From Euryodendron excelsum (lineage: Eukaryota; Streptophyta; Magnoliopsida; Ericales; Pentaphylacaceae), in assembly GCA_033060915.1 (NCBI GenBank), contig CM065392.1:14359501-14423500 (forward strand): a stretch of DNA of 64,000 nucleotides. Direction: 5' to 3'. A program made the translations under genes and the position numbers. This document shows positions 34,705-47,100 of this stretch, one piece after another. Each line of letters opens with the position of its first letter. Within the stretch, counting starts at the first letter, position 1. The notes beneath the pieces are model-generated. The model saw nothing but the letters and a program-made list of their open reading frames with translations. It had not been told where the DNA came from and searched no databases.

Positions 34705-35119
34705 TAAAAAGTCAAGTAAAATCCAACAAATTATATATTTCAACATAAACAACATTTTCATAAATTTACATATTATATTTGTGACATAAGTAGAAAATAT
34801 TTTAAGAAAGATATCAAAGTCACAAAACAGAAAAAGAAACGCCATTTAAAATTAAATATTTTATTTTATCTTTCTTTAATTTAACTTAATAAGTTATCAG
34901 TAAAGTGTTTTGATAATTACAATTTATTCATAAGACAAAATAGTAGATACACTACAAAAGAAAGATAATAAAATAGAGCAAGGAAAGAAAGAAGATCCTT
35001 CTTCGTAGTTACCGTAGGCGTAGCAAAAAAAAATGTCATGTAATTATGGTTTTGTAAACATTCTTTTTTTGCTCTTTCTGCAATTTTCAAGTCAAAATTA
35101 CTATTACACCTCTAGGCAT

Positions 35120-35640
35120 TCTAGGAAGTTTTTTGAAGCCATGCGATCTCCAAAATCAGTCACCAAAATCGTCAGAGTAACGAAAATACTCACAAACTTC
35201 AAATGAATCATTTATGTTGCTTGCTAGTCCCACCGACGTAAAATGATCGTTATGTTTCTTGCAATCTAGGCAACCTTCGGTGATCAAGCAGTCTCTACAA
35301 CCAATCATCACAACCATCGGAAGAGTGGAAACACTCATAAAACTTTAAAATTGTTGGAGTAGCGGAATACTCATAAAACTTCAAAATCGTTGAAGTAATG
35401 GAAGCATTTACAAAACCTTCAAAGGTTAGTACTAGCGCCACATGAGTAGCCCAGTATTAAATGGCCACTTTGTCTCTAGGTAGTGACACATTTATCAAGA
35501 ACGAGCTACCTCTGAAAACTAACCCACCATAATAGTCGAAGTAACAAACATTTATAAACCCAAGTCAACATCAACACCCGCTAATCCTGTTAGTGAAAAA
35601 TGACCAAATTTTAAAATTATTTATAAAATAAAAAAATAAA
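35120..35640 (+). repeat. Diverged copy of the solo-LTR minisatellite region
   Basis: Recurring AGAGTAACGAAAATACTCAC, GAGTGGAAACACTCATAAAA and GGAGTAGCGGAATACTC match the ~28-bp units of 19740-20460. The trailing CCCAAGTCAACATCAACACC and TTAGTGAAAAATGACC correspond in order to 20452-20500 of the solo LTR. This is an older, degraded insertion of the same LTR family. Confidence 0.7.
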
Positions 35641-36600
35641 ATAACAGCATGATTGGCAACTATTACCTTATAGAATTTGCAAAAATATGCTCCTCCACAT
35701 TTTCAAAATTTTCATGAAAATTTTTCACTTAGTCCATGAAATATTTAAAAATAAATTTGGGGACTTACTAATAGGACGTCATAAAGAAATTGACATCCAG
35801 GAATTGATACACGGTGGCGCTCGCGTAGGAGGAGTGGAGTATGTGGACTCTACTTTAAAGTCCTTAGATTGATGATTCAATGAGCTGGCCTACAACTATC
35901 TCTTATAACTATTCAAGTTTATAGTAGATAGTTGAGTTCTATTTAGTTGTGTTTGTAGTTGCTTGATTATTATTTGCATGTGATTTTAGTTTCATAAACT
36001 AGATTGACTTTAGTAAAATTAATTGGATTTGAGTAGATTGGAATAGATGCATATCCCTACCTACAGAAATCTTTCATAGTTAAATATTGTTATGGTGGCA
36101 CAAACAAAATGAAAGGTAATTGAAGACTGACTATAAAATTTAGGTAAAATACTTGTGTGAGATATAAAATATTGGAGGACATCTAAATTTTGAATGCATT
36201 CCTTGATTCAAAAGAGGGAAATTTGATTCCAAATGTATAAATTTTTGGTCAAATTTGGGAGAATTTCATTATAAAATTCAAGAGAAAAAGTCAACTTAAA
36301 AGTATTGTTTGGCTAAAAATGATAATAAATCATTCAAAATTAATGAGATTTTGTCAATTGATGAAAAATCATATTTTTTATATTAATGATTATAAGATTT
36401 GAATTATAACAGAGAGAAATCATACTGTTATATCTACAAAAATTGTGGATTTTTTTTATTTTTTTGAAAATTGGTTAAAGCAATTATTCTCATTAACTTA
36501 GGACCCCTTTGGTTATGCAAATGAAATTATTTTATTTTTAATTAACTGATTAAAAGTGGACCAATTAATTTTTTTTGCAAGCGCAACGGTAGATAAATTC
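35641..36600. other. Intergenic DNA, no gene
   Basis: AT-rich; the one ORF (35687-35872) has no recognisable feature. Confidence 0.45.
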
Positions 36601-36849
36601 TATGAAGATTATCCACATGTAGGGGGGCCTTTGTGGATGCACTCATCATCGTGTGCCACATAGCCAATGGGCACATCAACGCTAATTGTGGAGACCCATT
36701 GTCACGGGTCACTTCCTTGCATCTCATGACGTCCCACGCAAGTGCCTTCGCACTTGCCTTAAGGTCCCAAGGTGTGTCAAAGATGGTGGAGGACGGATGT
36801 CCAACATCGTGCCAAGGTGCTCCAACAATAGGCCAAGGGGTGCTTAACC

Positions 36850-37145
36850 GATGCCCAAGACAATATGCTTCAAAGACGGGCCAAATGGTGCTTATTTGAT
36901 GGCCAAAACAATGCCCAAGCATTGCCCAAGCATTGCCCAAACAATGCCCAAACATTGTCCAAAACAGCCCCAAAACAGCCCCATTTATGCCCCATGAGAT
37001 GCCCCAAGACAGTCCCAAAAATGCCCTACATGGTAGCCAAGACAGCCACCAAATGCCCCACGTGGCAGCCATGGCAGCCAGCCATAGCAGCAAGCTGGCA
37101 GCCAAGGCACCAGCTAGCCAAGGCACCAGCCAAGGCAGCGGGCAG
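36850..37145 (+). repeat. Minisatellite of GCCC(A)nCA-type words
   Basis: Irregular repeats such as CAATGCCCAAGCATTGCC and CAAAACAGCCCC, changing gradually to GGCAGCCAAGGCACCAGC. The region yields long but low-complexity frames on both strands (for example minus 36542-37156), which I regard as by-products of the repeat. The surrounding 36600-37960 stretch is GC-richer than its neighbours and could be part of an unidentified retroelement LTR. Confidence 0.65.
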
Positions 37146-38100
37146 CAGCGGCACATTCGCGTTTGAGGGACGTTCCGGCCACATTTTGCCGCACAACCTA
37201 GGGTCCAAACCCTTGTAAATATGTAGGAATTTAAGTCCTAGCAAGTCCTTTGATGTAATTCCCTCCGTGGCGACGATGAAGGGCCAATGCCAAATTTACA
37301 CATAGTACACCTTTTGGTGCATCTTTGGCATGGCATTTCTCCTAGCTCCGGAGGGCAAATCAAGCTAGGTTTTTCTATGTACATAGCTTTTATGATGTAT
37401 TTTCTCATTCCTAGAGTTTAGGATTTTTGGACAAGTGTGGAATTAATGAGAGTCCGTTATGACTCCTCGGGCACACACTATGTTTTCACTTGTCAGTTTG
37501 TAAATAGCTAAAAATGCTACTATAAGGGGGGTATGTATGTCAACAACCTCCCCCACCACTTTTCTTGTAATCAACCAAGCACTTGTTTTTCATCTTCTGA
37601 GCATTGTAAATACCTTCTTAGCAATGAAAATGTACTCTTTTGTTAATTTCTTGTGTATTTCTTTCCATCAATTTCTAATGTAAATGCTTGTATTGTGCCA
37701 TCAAATTGCTTTGCTTGTAATCAACCGGTGGAGACTTGAGCTTGGCGGGCTTGTCAAGGGAGCTTGGCGAGGGCCACACGGGGGCATTGTGACTTACAAC
37801 TTGCTCACAAGTGCTGCCCCGTGACACCCATGAAACAATGAGACTACTAAGTTACGGCAGTGGCGGACGCTTTGGAAGAGGCGGTGACGGTAGCTCAAAT
37901 CTAGGCATTGTGATTCTACATCCTCCGAAGAAAAAGAAGCCAAGTGTTGTATATGTAGACTTTAGTCTTTATTTAATATGATGCGTATTAAAGTCATATG
38001 TCTTAATACCCAAAATAATTAATATTATACTATGTGAATATTATATCGTGAACGATTAATATTATACCATGTGAATTCTGTATTGTGATAAAATAGTATC
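37146..38100. other. Unassigned transposon-like stretch
   Basis: No ORF of note. Its base composition differs from flanking DNA and it contains CTTGTAATCAACC twice (about 37566 and 37718), suggesting retroelement origin, but no domain or terminus is identifiable. Confidence 0.3.
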
Positions 38101-38109
38101 AGAGTCAGT

Positions 38110-38600
38110 GGAGCATAATTATTAGAACCGAATAGGATCGGCTGATTCAATCGGTTGAATCGAGAATTAAATTTTAAATCAGTATAGTTCTATTAATTTA
38201 CCAGAAATTGCATGTGAACTGGATTGAGCGGGATGAACCAGCCCATTTTTAAAAAAAATTGGTGAATCAACTGGCCAGTTTAACCAAAAAATCGTTTGAC
38301 CAACTTTGATTTTTTTAAACCTCTTTAAAAAATTTAATATATTTGTAGCTCCCAAAAGTTGAATTTGAGAATTAGGGATAGAATTAAGTAACACTTACCA
38401 CTACTTTACTTAATTCTTTATATTTTATTTTACAATATAAATTATATTTATGATAAAATATATACATAAATAAATAAAATATATTTAATTTATAATACCG
38501 GTTAAACCGGTTATATCATCAATTGAACTAATAAACCATAAATCAGTATCCTCACCGTTTTGATCCCGATTTGGTTATGATACCTATAGTGTGGAGATTC
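38110..38600. repeat. Diverged relative of the GGTT/AACC-rich MITE family
   Basis: Contains GATTCAATCGGTTGAATCGA near the left and ACCGGTTAAACCGGTTAT near the right around an AT-rich core, the same word usage as the element at 38767-39151. Terminal inverted repeats are not clear. Confidence 0.35.
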
Positions 38601-38766
38601 AACCCAACCTAGTGATGTAATATCTTTTAGGAGATTGACTGTGGAGTCCCAAGGAATGAAGACCGGAATTAGTGGTTGCACATGGGCAAGTCTGAGCTCA
38701 CTGCTAAGTTACAGGTACTGGCACGCTCTTTGGAAAAGAGGGTAAGAGAAACCTCATGCTAGGTAA

Positions 38767-39011
38767 CATTGTTTTGAAAATCGGACCGAATCGGTCGGTT
38801 GAACCAAAAAATTGAGAATCGGTCTAAGTAACGGTCCGGTTAATTCTTAAAACCCGTTTTGGTTAAAATCCGGTCAAACTCAGTTAAACCCGGTTAAACT
38901 CGCGGTTAAACCGTGACCCGGTCAATAAACTCGGTAATTGAACCGGTCGGTTCAATTTTTAAGATAAAATTTTAAATTTTAAGTATTAAAATTAGTGTAA
39001 AAAAATAAAAT

Positions 39012-39072
<61 letters not shown>

Positions 39073-39151
39073 AGTTACCCGACGGTTGAACCAGTGACCC
39101 GTGACCCGGCCTCTCTTCCGGTTCGCTCAACGGTCCGATTTTCAAAACATT
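38767..39151. mobile_element. Mutator-type MITE, 385 bp
   Basis: Near-perfect terminal inverted repeats: GTTTTGAAAATCGGACCG at 38771-38788 and its reverse complement at 39131-39148. Flanked by GCTAGGTAA (38758-38766) and GCTATGTAA (39152-39160), a 9-bp duplication with one mismatch. The interior is full of GGTTAAACC/CCGGTC palindromic words and an AT-rich centre; there is no ORF. Confidence 0.75.
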
Positions 39152-39160
39152 GCTATGTAA

Positions 39161-41113
39161 AGAAGGAGACTCGAAGTGCTATACATAGAGGTTTGAGTTT
39201 TTGTTTGGCGTAATGAATTTTAAAATTATGTGTGTTAAGGCCCAAAATAAATAATATTGTACCATATAAATTCTAAATGAATCATCATACAACCAAAAAA
39301 AGACAATTCTTAAAATCAAAATAAACTTATGATTTGTAGTTTTTGGATCCACGACAATAGAAAAAAAAAAAAACTTTACGTTTTTCAAAACATTCTTCAA
39401 AAAAAAAAAAGGAAAAATCATAAGTTCCCTTTAAATTTGGCTTTTGGAAATTGTGTTTTTTCTTCCTTATTTTTTTATTTTTTATTTTTGGTTCTATAAA
39501 GTTTAGGGGAGAGGAGAGGTTACTCCTTTCCAAAGCCAAGGCATGCCACCAGCCTTAATAAGAATTTACAGTAATACTTACAGATTGTCTACTAAAAGAA
39601 ACTGCTGGCAATGGGAGTTGAACCTGAACATTGTAAACAAGATGTTTGATCTTTACCAACTCAATCAAACCCATTGGCGGAATTGTTTTTTTTTCATTGG
39701 CATGGCAATGAATGGAGTTCATAAAAATTTCTTTTACATTTCAATTTTTATGAAAAACGAATGGTTGAAAAAAAGCACAATTTGAATCTCTTAATTTTAG
39801 AGACGATAATTTAACATTTTAAATTAAACTACCAAATCTAGAACTTCATTAAAAAAGCAAGTTATGTAAATTTTAATAGTTAATTAATTTTATAACTAGG
39901 CACATCTAATTATTTTGATTATTCAATAAGTTAATTTTCTAATTTTCTAATTCATATTTATGGAACAATATAAACTATGACTCAGTATCACTAAGTTCAC
40001 TTAAACTCTAAAATATAAAATATTGACCCCTTAAACTATCTATTTGTATCAATCAACACATCTATGAGTAATATATTAAGCAATCTATAAGGAAACTAAA
40101 TGAAAAATTATTCTGTGGCTTTCACATGTTCACAAAAGTATGATTTTATATCTAAATTGATCTTCTCTTTTATTAATAATTGTTTAATAACTGAAATACT
40201 CTTTGTATTGCTCCTATATTTATATACCATTTTAAAAGACATTTCAGTCATTAGACAATTATTATAATAATAAAATATCAATAAAAGTATAAAATTACAA
40301 TTTGTTGAATATGTACAAGTCATATAATAATTTTTCATCCATTTTCCTTAATAGATTGTTAATAGAAGTTGTTAATTTATACAAATTGATAGTTTAGAGA
40401 TTAATATGTATTGATGTAGAGTTTATTGGAGGTCTAGTAATATTGAGTTATAATTTAGGAGGTGGTGTTGTAATTAAACTCAAAATAAGACTTGCATTCA
40501 CCGAAAATAGCTTTTTTTTTTAATTGAGAATATCGTTTTTTTTTTTAATGTTTAGATCTTGAATTTATTAAGAGAAAGGTAAATAAAATTATTCATATAT
40601 TTATTTTCTATAGGTAACCAATCGAAAAAATGGAATGCTGATATTTACTTAATTGTTTTCTTCTTATTTTCCTAATCCAAAAAAAAAATTTAATATCTTT
40701 CAATTAATTTTTTTTCTTATACAAATATAATTTCCAAACGTAGAATAAAGTAAAACAAAAAATGCTACAAAACATTGCTTTTTTTTTTTTTCACTTTTAA
40801 TGACGGATAGACACAATCAAGGGGTTTCAAATCTATTGGATAATGATAACTCTACCATTTGATCTCTTCTTCGCACCGAAGAGGGTTTTTTTTATATTTT
40901 GGGATTGAGAGGGAAAAGGATCGCCAATGATTTGGAATCCGAGGGCATTCTGAGTTGACCCGCTGGTCAATTCATTGAACTAAGTCTAGAAAAAATCTCA
41001 ACTGAAAAACAAACCAAAGGAGGGAAACCAACGACTTATCTTTTCAACTCTATCTCTGTATGTAAAGACAGCTTATCCATAACTAGAACTCTCAACAAGC
41101 TCTCTCCATCTCT
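39161..41113. other. Intergenic and upstream region of the immunophilin gene
   Basis: AT-rich and without supportable genes. The final ~200 bases presumably include the promoter and leader of the gene at 41114, but no convincing TATA box stands out. Confidence 0.4.
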
Positions 41114-44100
41114 ATGGCATCAATGCCAGTCTCTCTCCCGAAATCCCGGCTCGAAACCGAAACAGCGATGGCAGGTTTGCCGGAGATGCAAATTGGAAAA
41201 CAAGGATTGCGAAAACGGATTGTCAAGAGGGGAACTTCATGGCAAACTCCATTTCTGGGAGATCAAGTCGAAAGTAGGAGTTTTCGAAACTTCTCTCTAG
41301 TGTCTGCTTCATTGTGTAATATAGGCTGGCTTTTCTGAAAAAACATCACCTCAATCATGATGGGTCTTTTCCTGTTTCAGTCCATTACAGTGTTTGTGTT
41401 CAGGACGGGGCATATTTCGATTCAACTCATGATAAAGGCTCTCCTTTCAGGTTCAAATTAGGCCAGTGTATGTCTGTAATTTCCCAAATTTTCATGGTTT
41501 CTTAGTTCTGTTTAATTAAGCTGATAATTTAAAGATTTGTTTCTTATTAGAATATCTACATTTACTTTCAGTTTAGTTTCTCTGCTAATGGTCATTTTGG
41601 GTTGAAGATGAAAGCATGAAGTTAGGTGCCATTTGTCTTTTGACATGGGGCGTTCACAATGTGTATGATTGGTTGTCTATGCAAATAAAATTTTGAAATT
41701 GTTAAAGAATGGTTATCGTTCTTCTTGGAATTGAAAAAAAGATGTATTGGTATTGGTATTGATGTTTTTTAATGTTCAGCTTTGAAATATTACTTTCATA
41801 TTAAGTAGATGAATGTACAAAGATAGTAGCTTCTTGAATTTTGTAATCCTTGGAGAGAAGTGCCTTGTGGTTAGATCACATAGTTTCTATTTAACGTCGT
41901 GCAAAGTGTTTACTAGAATTCTTCATGCTTCGGATTTCAGGTGAAGTTATCAAAGGACTGGACGATGGTATTGCCACCATGAAGAAGGGCGAAAGAGCAA
42001 TTTTCACAATACCACCAGATTTGGCCTATGGGGAGGTTGGTTCATCACCTTTGATCCCTCCAAATTCAACACTTGTTTTTGATGTGGAGATGGTATCATG
42101 GAACGCCATCAGGGATTTAACTGGTGATGGAGGAATACTGAAGAAAATAACGAGGGAGGGTGAGGGATGGGCTACTCCCAAAGCTGCTGACGAAGTTTTA
42201 GGTAATGTCAAGTTTGTGATATTACTATTGTAACTGATTGCCCTTAGTGCATTCTCATTCTTGGCAGCTAGAGTTGTAACCACTGGAACAGGGAGTGAGA
42301 GCGCTAACTTGTGAATATGTTTAACTACAATATGAAGATTGTTACTGCTAAAGAAAAGAAAAATGAAAGAAATTAGTACTTATCTGGTTTGGTTGATAGC
42401 TTGTCATATAAACCCATATGTTCTAGTTCGACAACTTATTTCCATCTTAGTATTTGTCTAACGTTCTAGTCCCATGGCTTTGTATGATTACCCTTGCAAA
42501 TTGGATTTTACAGTAGCTGAGACAGTTTTTTACTCATGCAGCACTAATAAGTATGATTAAAAAAACAAGAAAAAAAAAAAAAAAGAGTGCAACTTGGGCG
42601 GGTCTAAAATTAGCCACATTGACCCAATTTTCTTGAATCAACTAAACTGCCTTTGCAGGGTAGATCAACTAAAGCTTTCTGTGATATTTCCTTCATATGT
42701 TGAAGCTATCAAAACTACTGGTTTGTTTTCTTTATATGCAATGTTTTCTTCCTTTGGAGTTAATTTCAAATTTTGGCTTATTGTTGTGTGTTTTGAAGAG
42801 CCAAATGCATGAGACAAGGTGGTTATTTCTTCAGCAGACACTTAAGTGTAAACTTCAATTTGTTTACCTTCAGATATGCTCGACTCGTGTGTGTGTGTGT
42901 CTAGATGTGTGATTGCTATTTTTTTCTGAATGCATTAAACACACATATATTATAGACACATATGATTTTATTATGATGTCAGGAGACTATGATTCTTTTA
43001 AGTACTACAAGGTTTTCATAACAAGCTGAAGAAATTAGTGTGAACTTTACCTTAGGTTAGCATCCTAGATCCTGCAGAACATATGGCATGGAGGTCTTGA
43101 GAAAATAACAGAGTCCTAATATGGTATTGTCGGTTTTAGAAATTTAAACAGAACAGATACAGTTGAACTTGCTTCCACAGTATGATCCTGTATTCTAGCT
43201 CATATAGCAAGCACCACCCTTAAATTAGCCATGCCCACCAATTTGCAAATTGCAAAAGTGACTGATCCAATACACATATGGAGGGAAAGTCCTCTTGAGC
43301 TTTGAGTTTTCTAATCTCTTAAGGCTGTAATCTAGCCTCCAAACCATTTATATTCGACTTATACTTGTAAGTATGAAGATTATGATGTCTTATACAATTA
43401 GAAAAACAGTTGGAGTTATGGCAGAAATATGAGCCAGGGTGAGTTGATGCATCAGGTTTTGAGACTGATCAAAGTACGAAGATTATCATGTCTTATACAA
43501 TTAGGTATTCATTGATTGGATCATGTTGTATTAGTTCCCTGTTGTATTGATATGTTTGCCTATTATACAGTAAGTTTTTCCTTTCTCTGTAGTCAAGTAC
43601 AATGCAAGGCTGGAGAATGGAACAGTCATCACTGAATCTGATGAAGGTGTTGCATTTTGTTTAAGTGATGGTAAGTTGAACTTACTGTATCTTCACTAGT
43701 AATTCTCATTCCTTGGTACATCATCATTCTATAAAACAATTAATACAATTAGTTTTAATGTGCTAGGAAATTTTTATGTATTTAGATGTTTCACTGTGAC
43801 AAGGTCCTCTCTGTCCTGCCTTATGCAAAGCAGTGAAGACAATGAGAAAGGGTGAGAAATCAGAGCTATTAGTGAAGTCATCTTGTAAGTTGATGGAGTT
43901 GTTCCCTCTGATGCAATAATATGATTTTTTCCCTCTTTTGTGTGACCAATGGAGGATCTTAGCTCCCTCATTTTTCAGAAGGCATTAGACAAATTGGAAA
44001 TGGAGATACCAGAATCAATGATGACATTCCGCTCCATTCAGATATAACCATCCATGTTGAGTTGCTATCCTGGAGAAGTGTCATTGATGTCACTGGAGAT

Positions 44101-47100
44101 AGGAAGGTCCTTAAAAAAATATTGAAAGTTGGTGAAGGCTTTGACCGTCCAAATGAAGGATCACTTGCAAAAGGTAAGTTCCGTTACTTATCCTTCTAAG
44201 TTCTATAAATCAAATGATATTTAATTTTTTTTTCCTTGTCAATATCCTGAAGTTTTTGGAAGCCTGAGTTGGATTTCTGCTGTTGCAGTGACCTGGATTG
44301 GTAAACTTGAGGATGGAACTGTTTTTGAGAGGAAAGGATCCAATGAAGAACCTTATGAGTATATTTGTTTTGAAGGTAGTTTGATATTTCCACATGCTTT
44401 GCTATTCAATAACAAATATTTCCCCCATCTTATGTTTGGTTAGTTCTCGCTTTGTTTTTTTCTTTTCCCTTTTTATTCCTTTGCAGAACAAATTAATGAG
44501 GCTTTGGATAAATCAATAATGACCATGAGAAAAGGAGAACAAGCAATTGTGACAGTCAGCTCTGACTTTTCGTCTGGCTATGAAACTACAGGAATGCTCT
44601 CTGCAGATTCAGTGCTTCTTTATGAAGTTGAGTTGATTGACTTCATCAAGGTAGATTGAATTGGATAAGCATTTCGGTTCCCAACTTTCTTAAATTCCCT
44701 TGCGAAATTGGAGTAGCTGAAACATTTTTGACTTTTGTTTGCTTCCTTGTTTTTTTTTTTTTCTAAGTTTGGCTCATGTTTTCTTATCAGTAATTTGAAG
44801 TAAAACAATTCAAGTGGTATTTTCTGACTTGTCTTTAGTGTGTTTCTTTTGTGAAAGGCTCCAGTGAAAACTGATCTCTCCTATGACATTAGGTTATTGA
44901 TTATGCATGTATAAATGGTGGATTCATTGTGATTTTGTGGGGGATGCTCCTGCTGCCTAAGAAGCACTGACATGGACGCAGGACACGGATATGACACGAC
45001 ATAGATACACTGACACGTCGATTTTAAAAAAATGCAAAACACAACACGGCAAACACACGGCAAAAATATATAATTTTATATATTTTACATGTTATAAAGC
45101 TAATAAAAAATACAAAATAACACTAACTAAAATTAAAGAACCACGTCTTCCATAACTTAATTAAAGAACCATGTACAGGTAAAGAAATACCTTATGTTTC
45201 CAAGCAATTAACTATTAAAATACTCTTATTAATTGAAAAATATTAAGATGGGCATTATCTGAAAAGGGCCAAAAGGAACTGTCAATAAATTTGCATAACA
45301 TGGAACCATAAATCATTAACAAAAATCAAAAAGTTTATACAGAGGTCATACTAAAAGTAGAAATAATCCACAAACTTCATACAAAGAGACACAAAAATCA
45401 GAAATAAAGCAAAAAATTTCGGCTAGGGTTTGTCTCTCTCTCTCTCTCTCTCTCTCAACTTCAAAGAATTGAACCTTTTTGTCTTTTTGTTATTTTTCAG
45501 ATTCACGTTTTTAAATTTACAAAATATAACCCATCTTTTATTTTCAAAATTTGTATTAGAGCCCTCCGCCATGTCCATAAACTGTCCCAAGTGAGACACG
45601 CATGTCCACGGAGTGTCTGAAGAAAAAAAAATAAAATAAAATTTGGACACATCTGACGGCGTGTTGGACACATGTCCAACGTGTGTCCATGTCCTAGAGG
45701 TGTCCGACATGCATACGGGGGCCTCGGCAGAGTGTCCGTGCTTCCTAGCCTACTGCAAGTACTGAACTAGGGCTTTATATCTTTTTGAAAACAGCATTGA
45801 AATTCTTACTAACCTGGTTTCATGGAATGCTGGGATATCTTCATAACTACTTCCCAAAGGATCTGAGTGAATGCCATGGAGCTTTTTGCAAAAGCTTTAT
45901 TATGAAGTCTAAAGTACAATCACATTTGAGGGACTTGTTAATTATCTACTTAAACGTCTTGAATGTTATGCACATTGCTAGAATAGTGAAAATGTATAAC
46001 TGTCATTTCTCGATCCTTACTTAGAATCAGAAAGCAACGTATGTTAAGTGTCTGTGTATAAATATTTGCTAGCTCTGCATAAACCTGCTTGAATCCTTTA
46101 TTTTTTAATTACTTTTCCATCCATTATATAATCCTTGTGTAAATTTATTGTGCAGGATCATAGGATATATTTCTTCTTAACTACATATAAGAGAAATTTT
46201 CATCATGTTTGTAATTTTTGAGGCCCTGCAAATTTGTGTAAGTCTTAGAATGCACTAAAGTGACAGTAACAACTCAACAGAAGAAAAAAAAACCTAAAAA
46301 TTTCATGATGAACACGTTCAGATCATGTTTTCTACATTCTTCTTTGTTTTTATCACGGTGACACAAAAATTTTGGAAGATCTTAAATAACAAATGCAATC
46401 AGGTTCAAATCATGCATTTGTTAGCACCATTCTTGCACAGACCCTGAGTAGATAAGTTGTCTATGAGATAAACACTACTATGATAGACCTAGAAGCAGAA
46501 TCACTGCAATCAGGCTTGTCTCAGAGTACAGTATCTGGATCTACCGAACTATAAACTTTCACAGTGCAGTATTTCGAGGCAATAAGCTTTAAGCCTTTAA
46601 CATGTGATCTCTCTTTCATTGGCTGAACCTAGCCAATGTGCTTTTATGACTGATGGTTTAATTTTCTAAGTATTGCTACTTCTGTTCTGAGTATAGGACA
46701 AACCATTTTGGAAGATGGACACACATGAGAAAATGCAGGCATGTGAGAAGAAGAAGAGTGAAGGAAATGTACTCTTCAAGGATGGAAAATTTCGCCGTGC
46801 CTCCAAGAAATACGAGAAGGAATGCTGTCCATTATAAGATAATTTGAATTATTATAGGATTTAGGTTTTTTGACGTGAATCTTTATTAAATGTCTTTGTG
46901 AATCTAAAAAGATTTCAACTTCTTTTTTCAGGCTTCAGAGTGTGTGGAGTTTGATCACTCTTTTAGTGATGAAGAGAAGTGCCAAACAAATGCCTTGCGG
47001 TTGTCATGCAATTTGAATAATGCAGCTTGTAAACTTAAACTGGGGGAGTATCTTGAAGCTTCAAGATTATGTACAAAGGTTTGTCCCACCTCTCTGTATA

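Noticed and set aside
36542..37156. 204-codon minus-strand frame and overlapping plus-strand frames
   Set aside because: Composition is Trp/Ala/Gly/Leu repetition produced by the GCCCAA/GGCAGCC minisatellite; frames are open on both strands, and no domain is visible.
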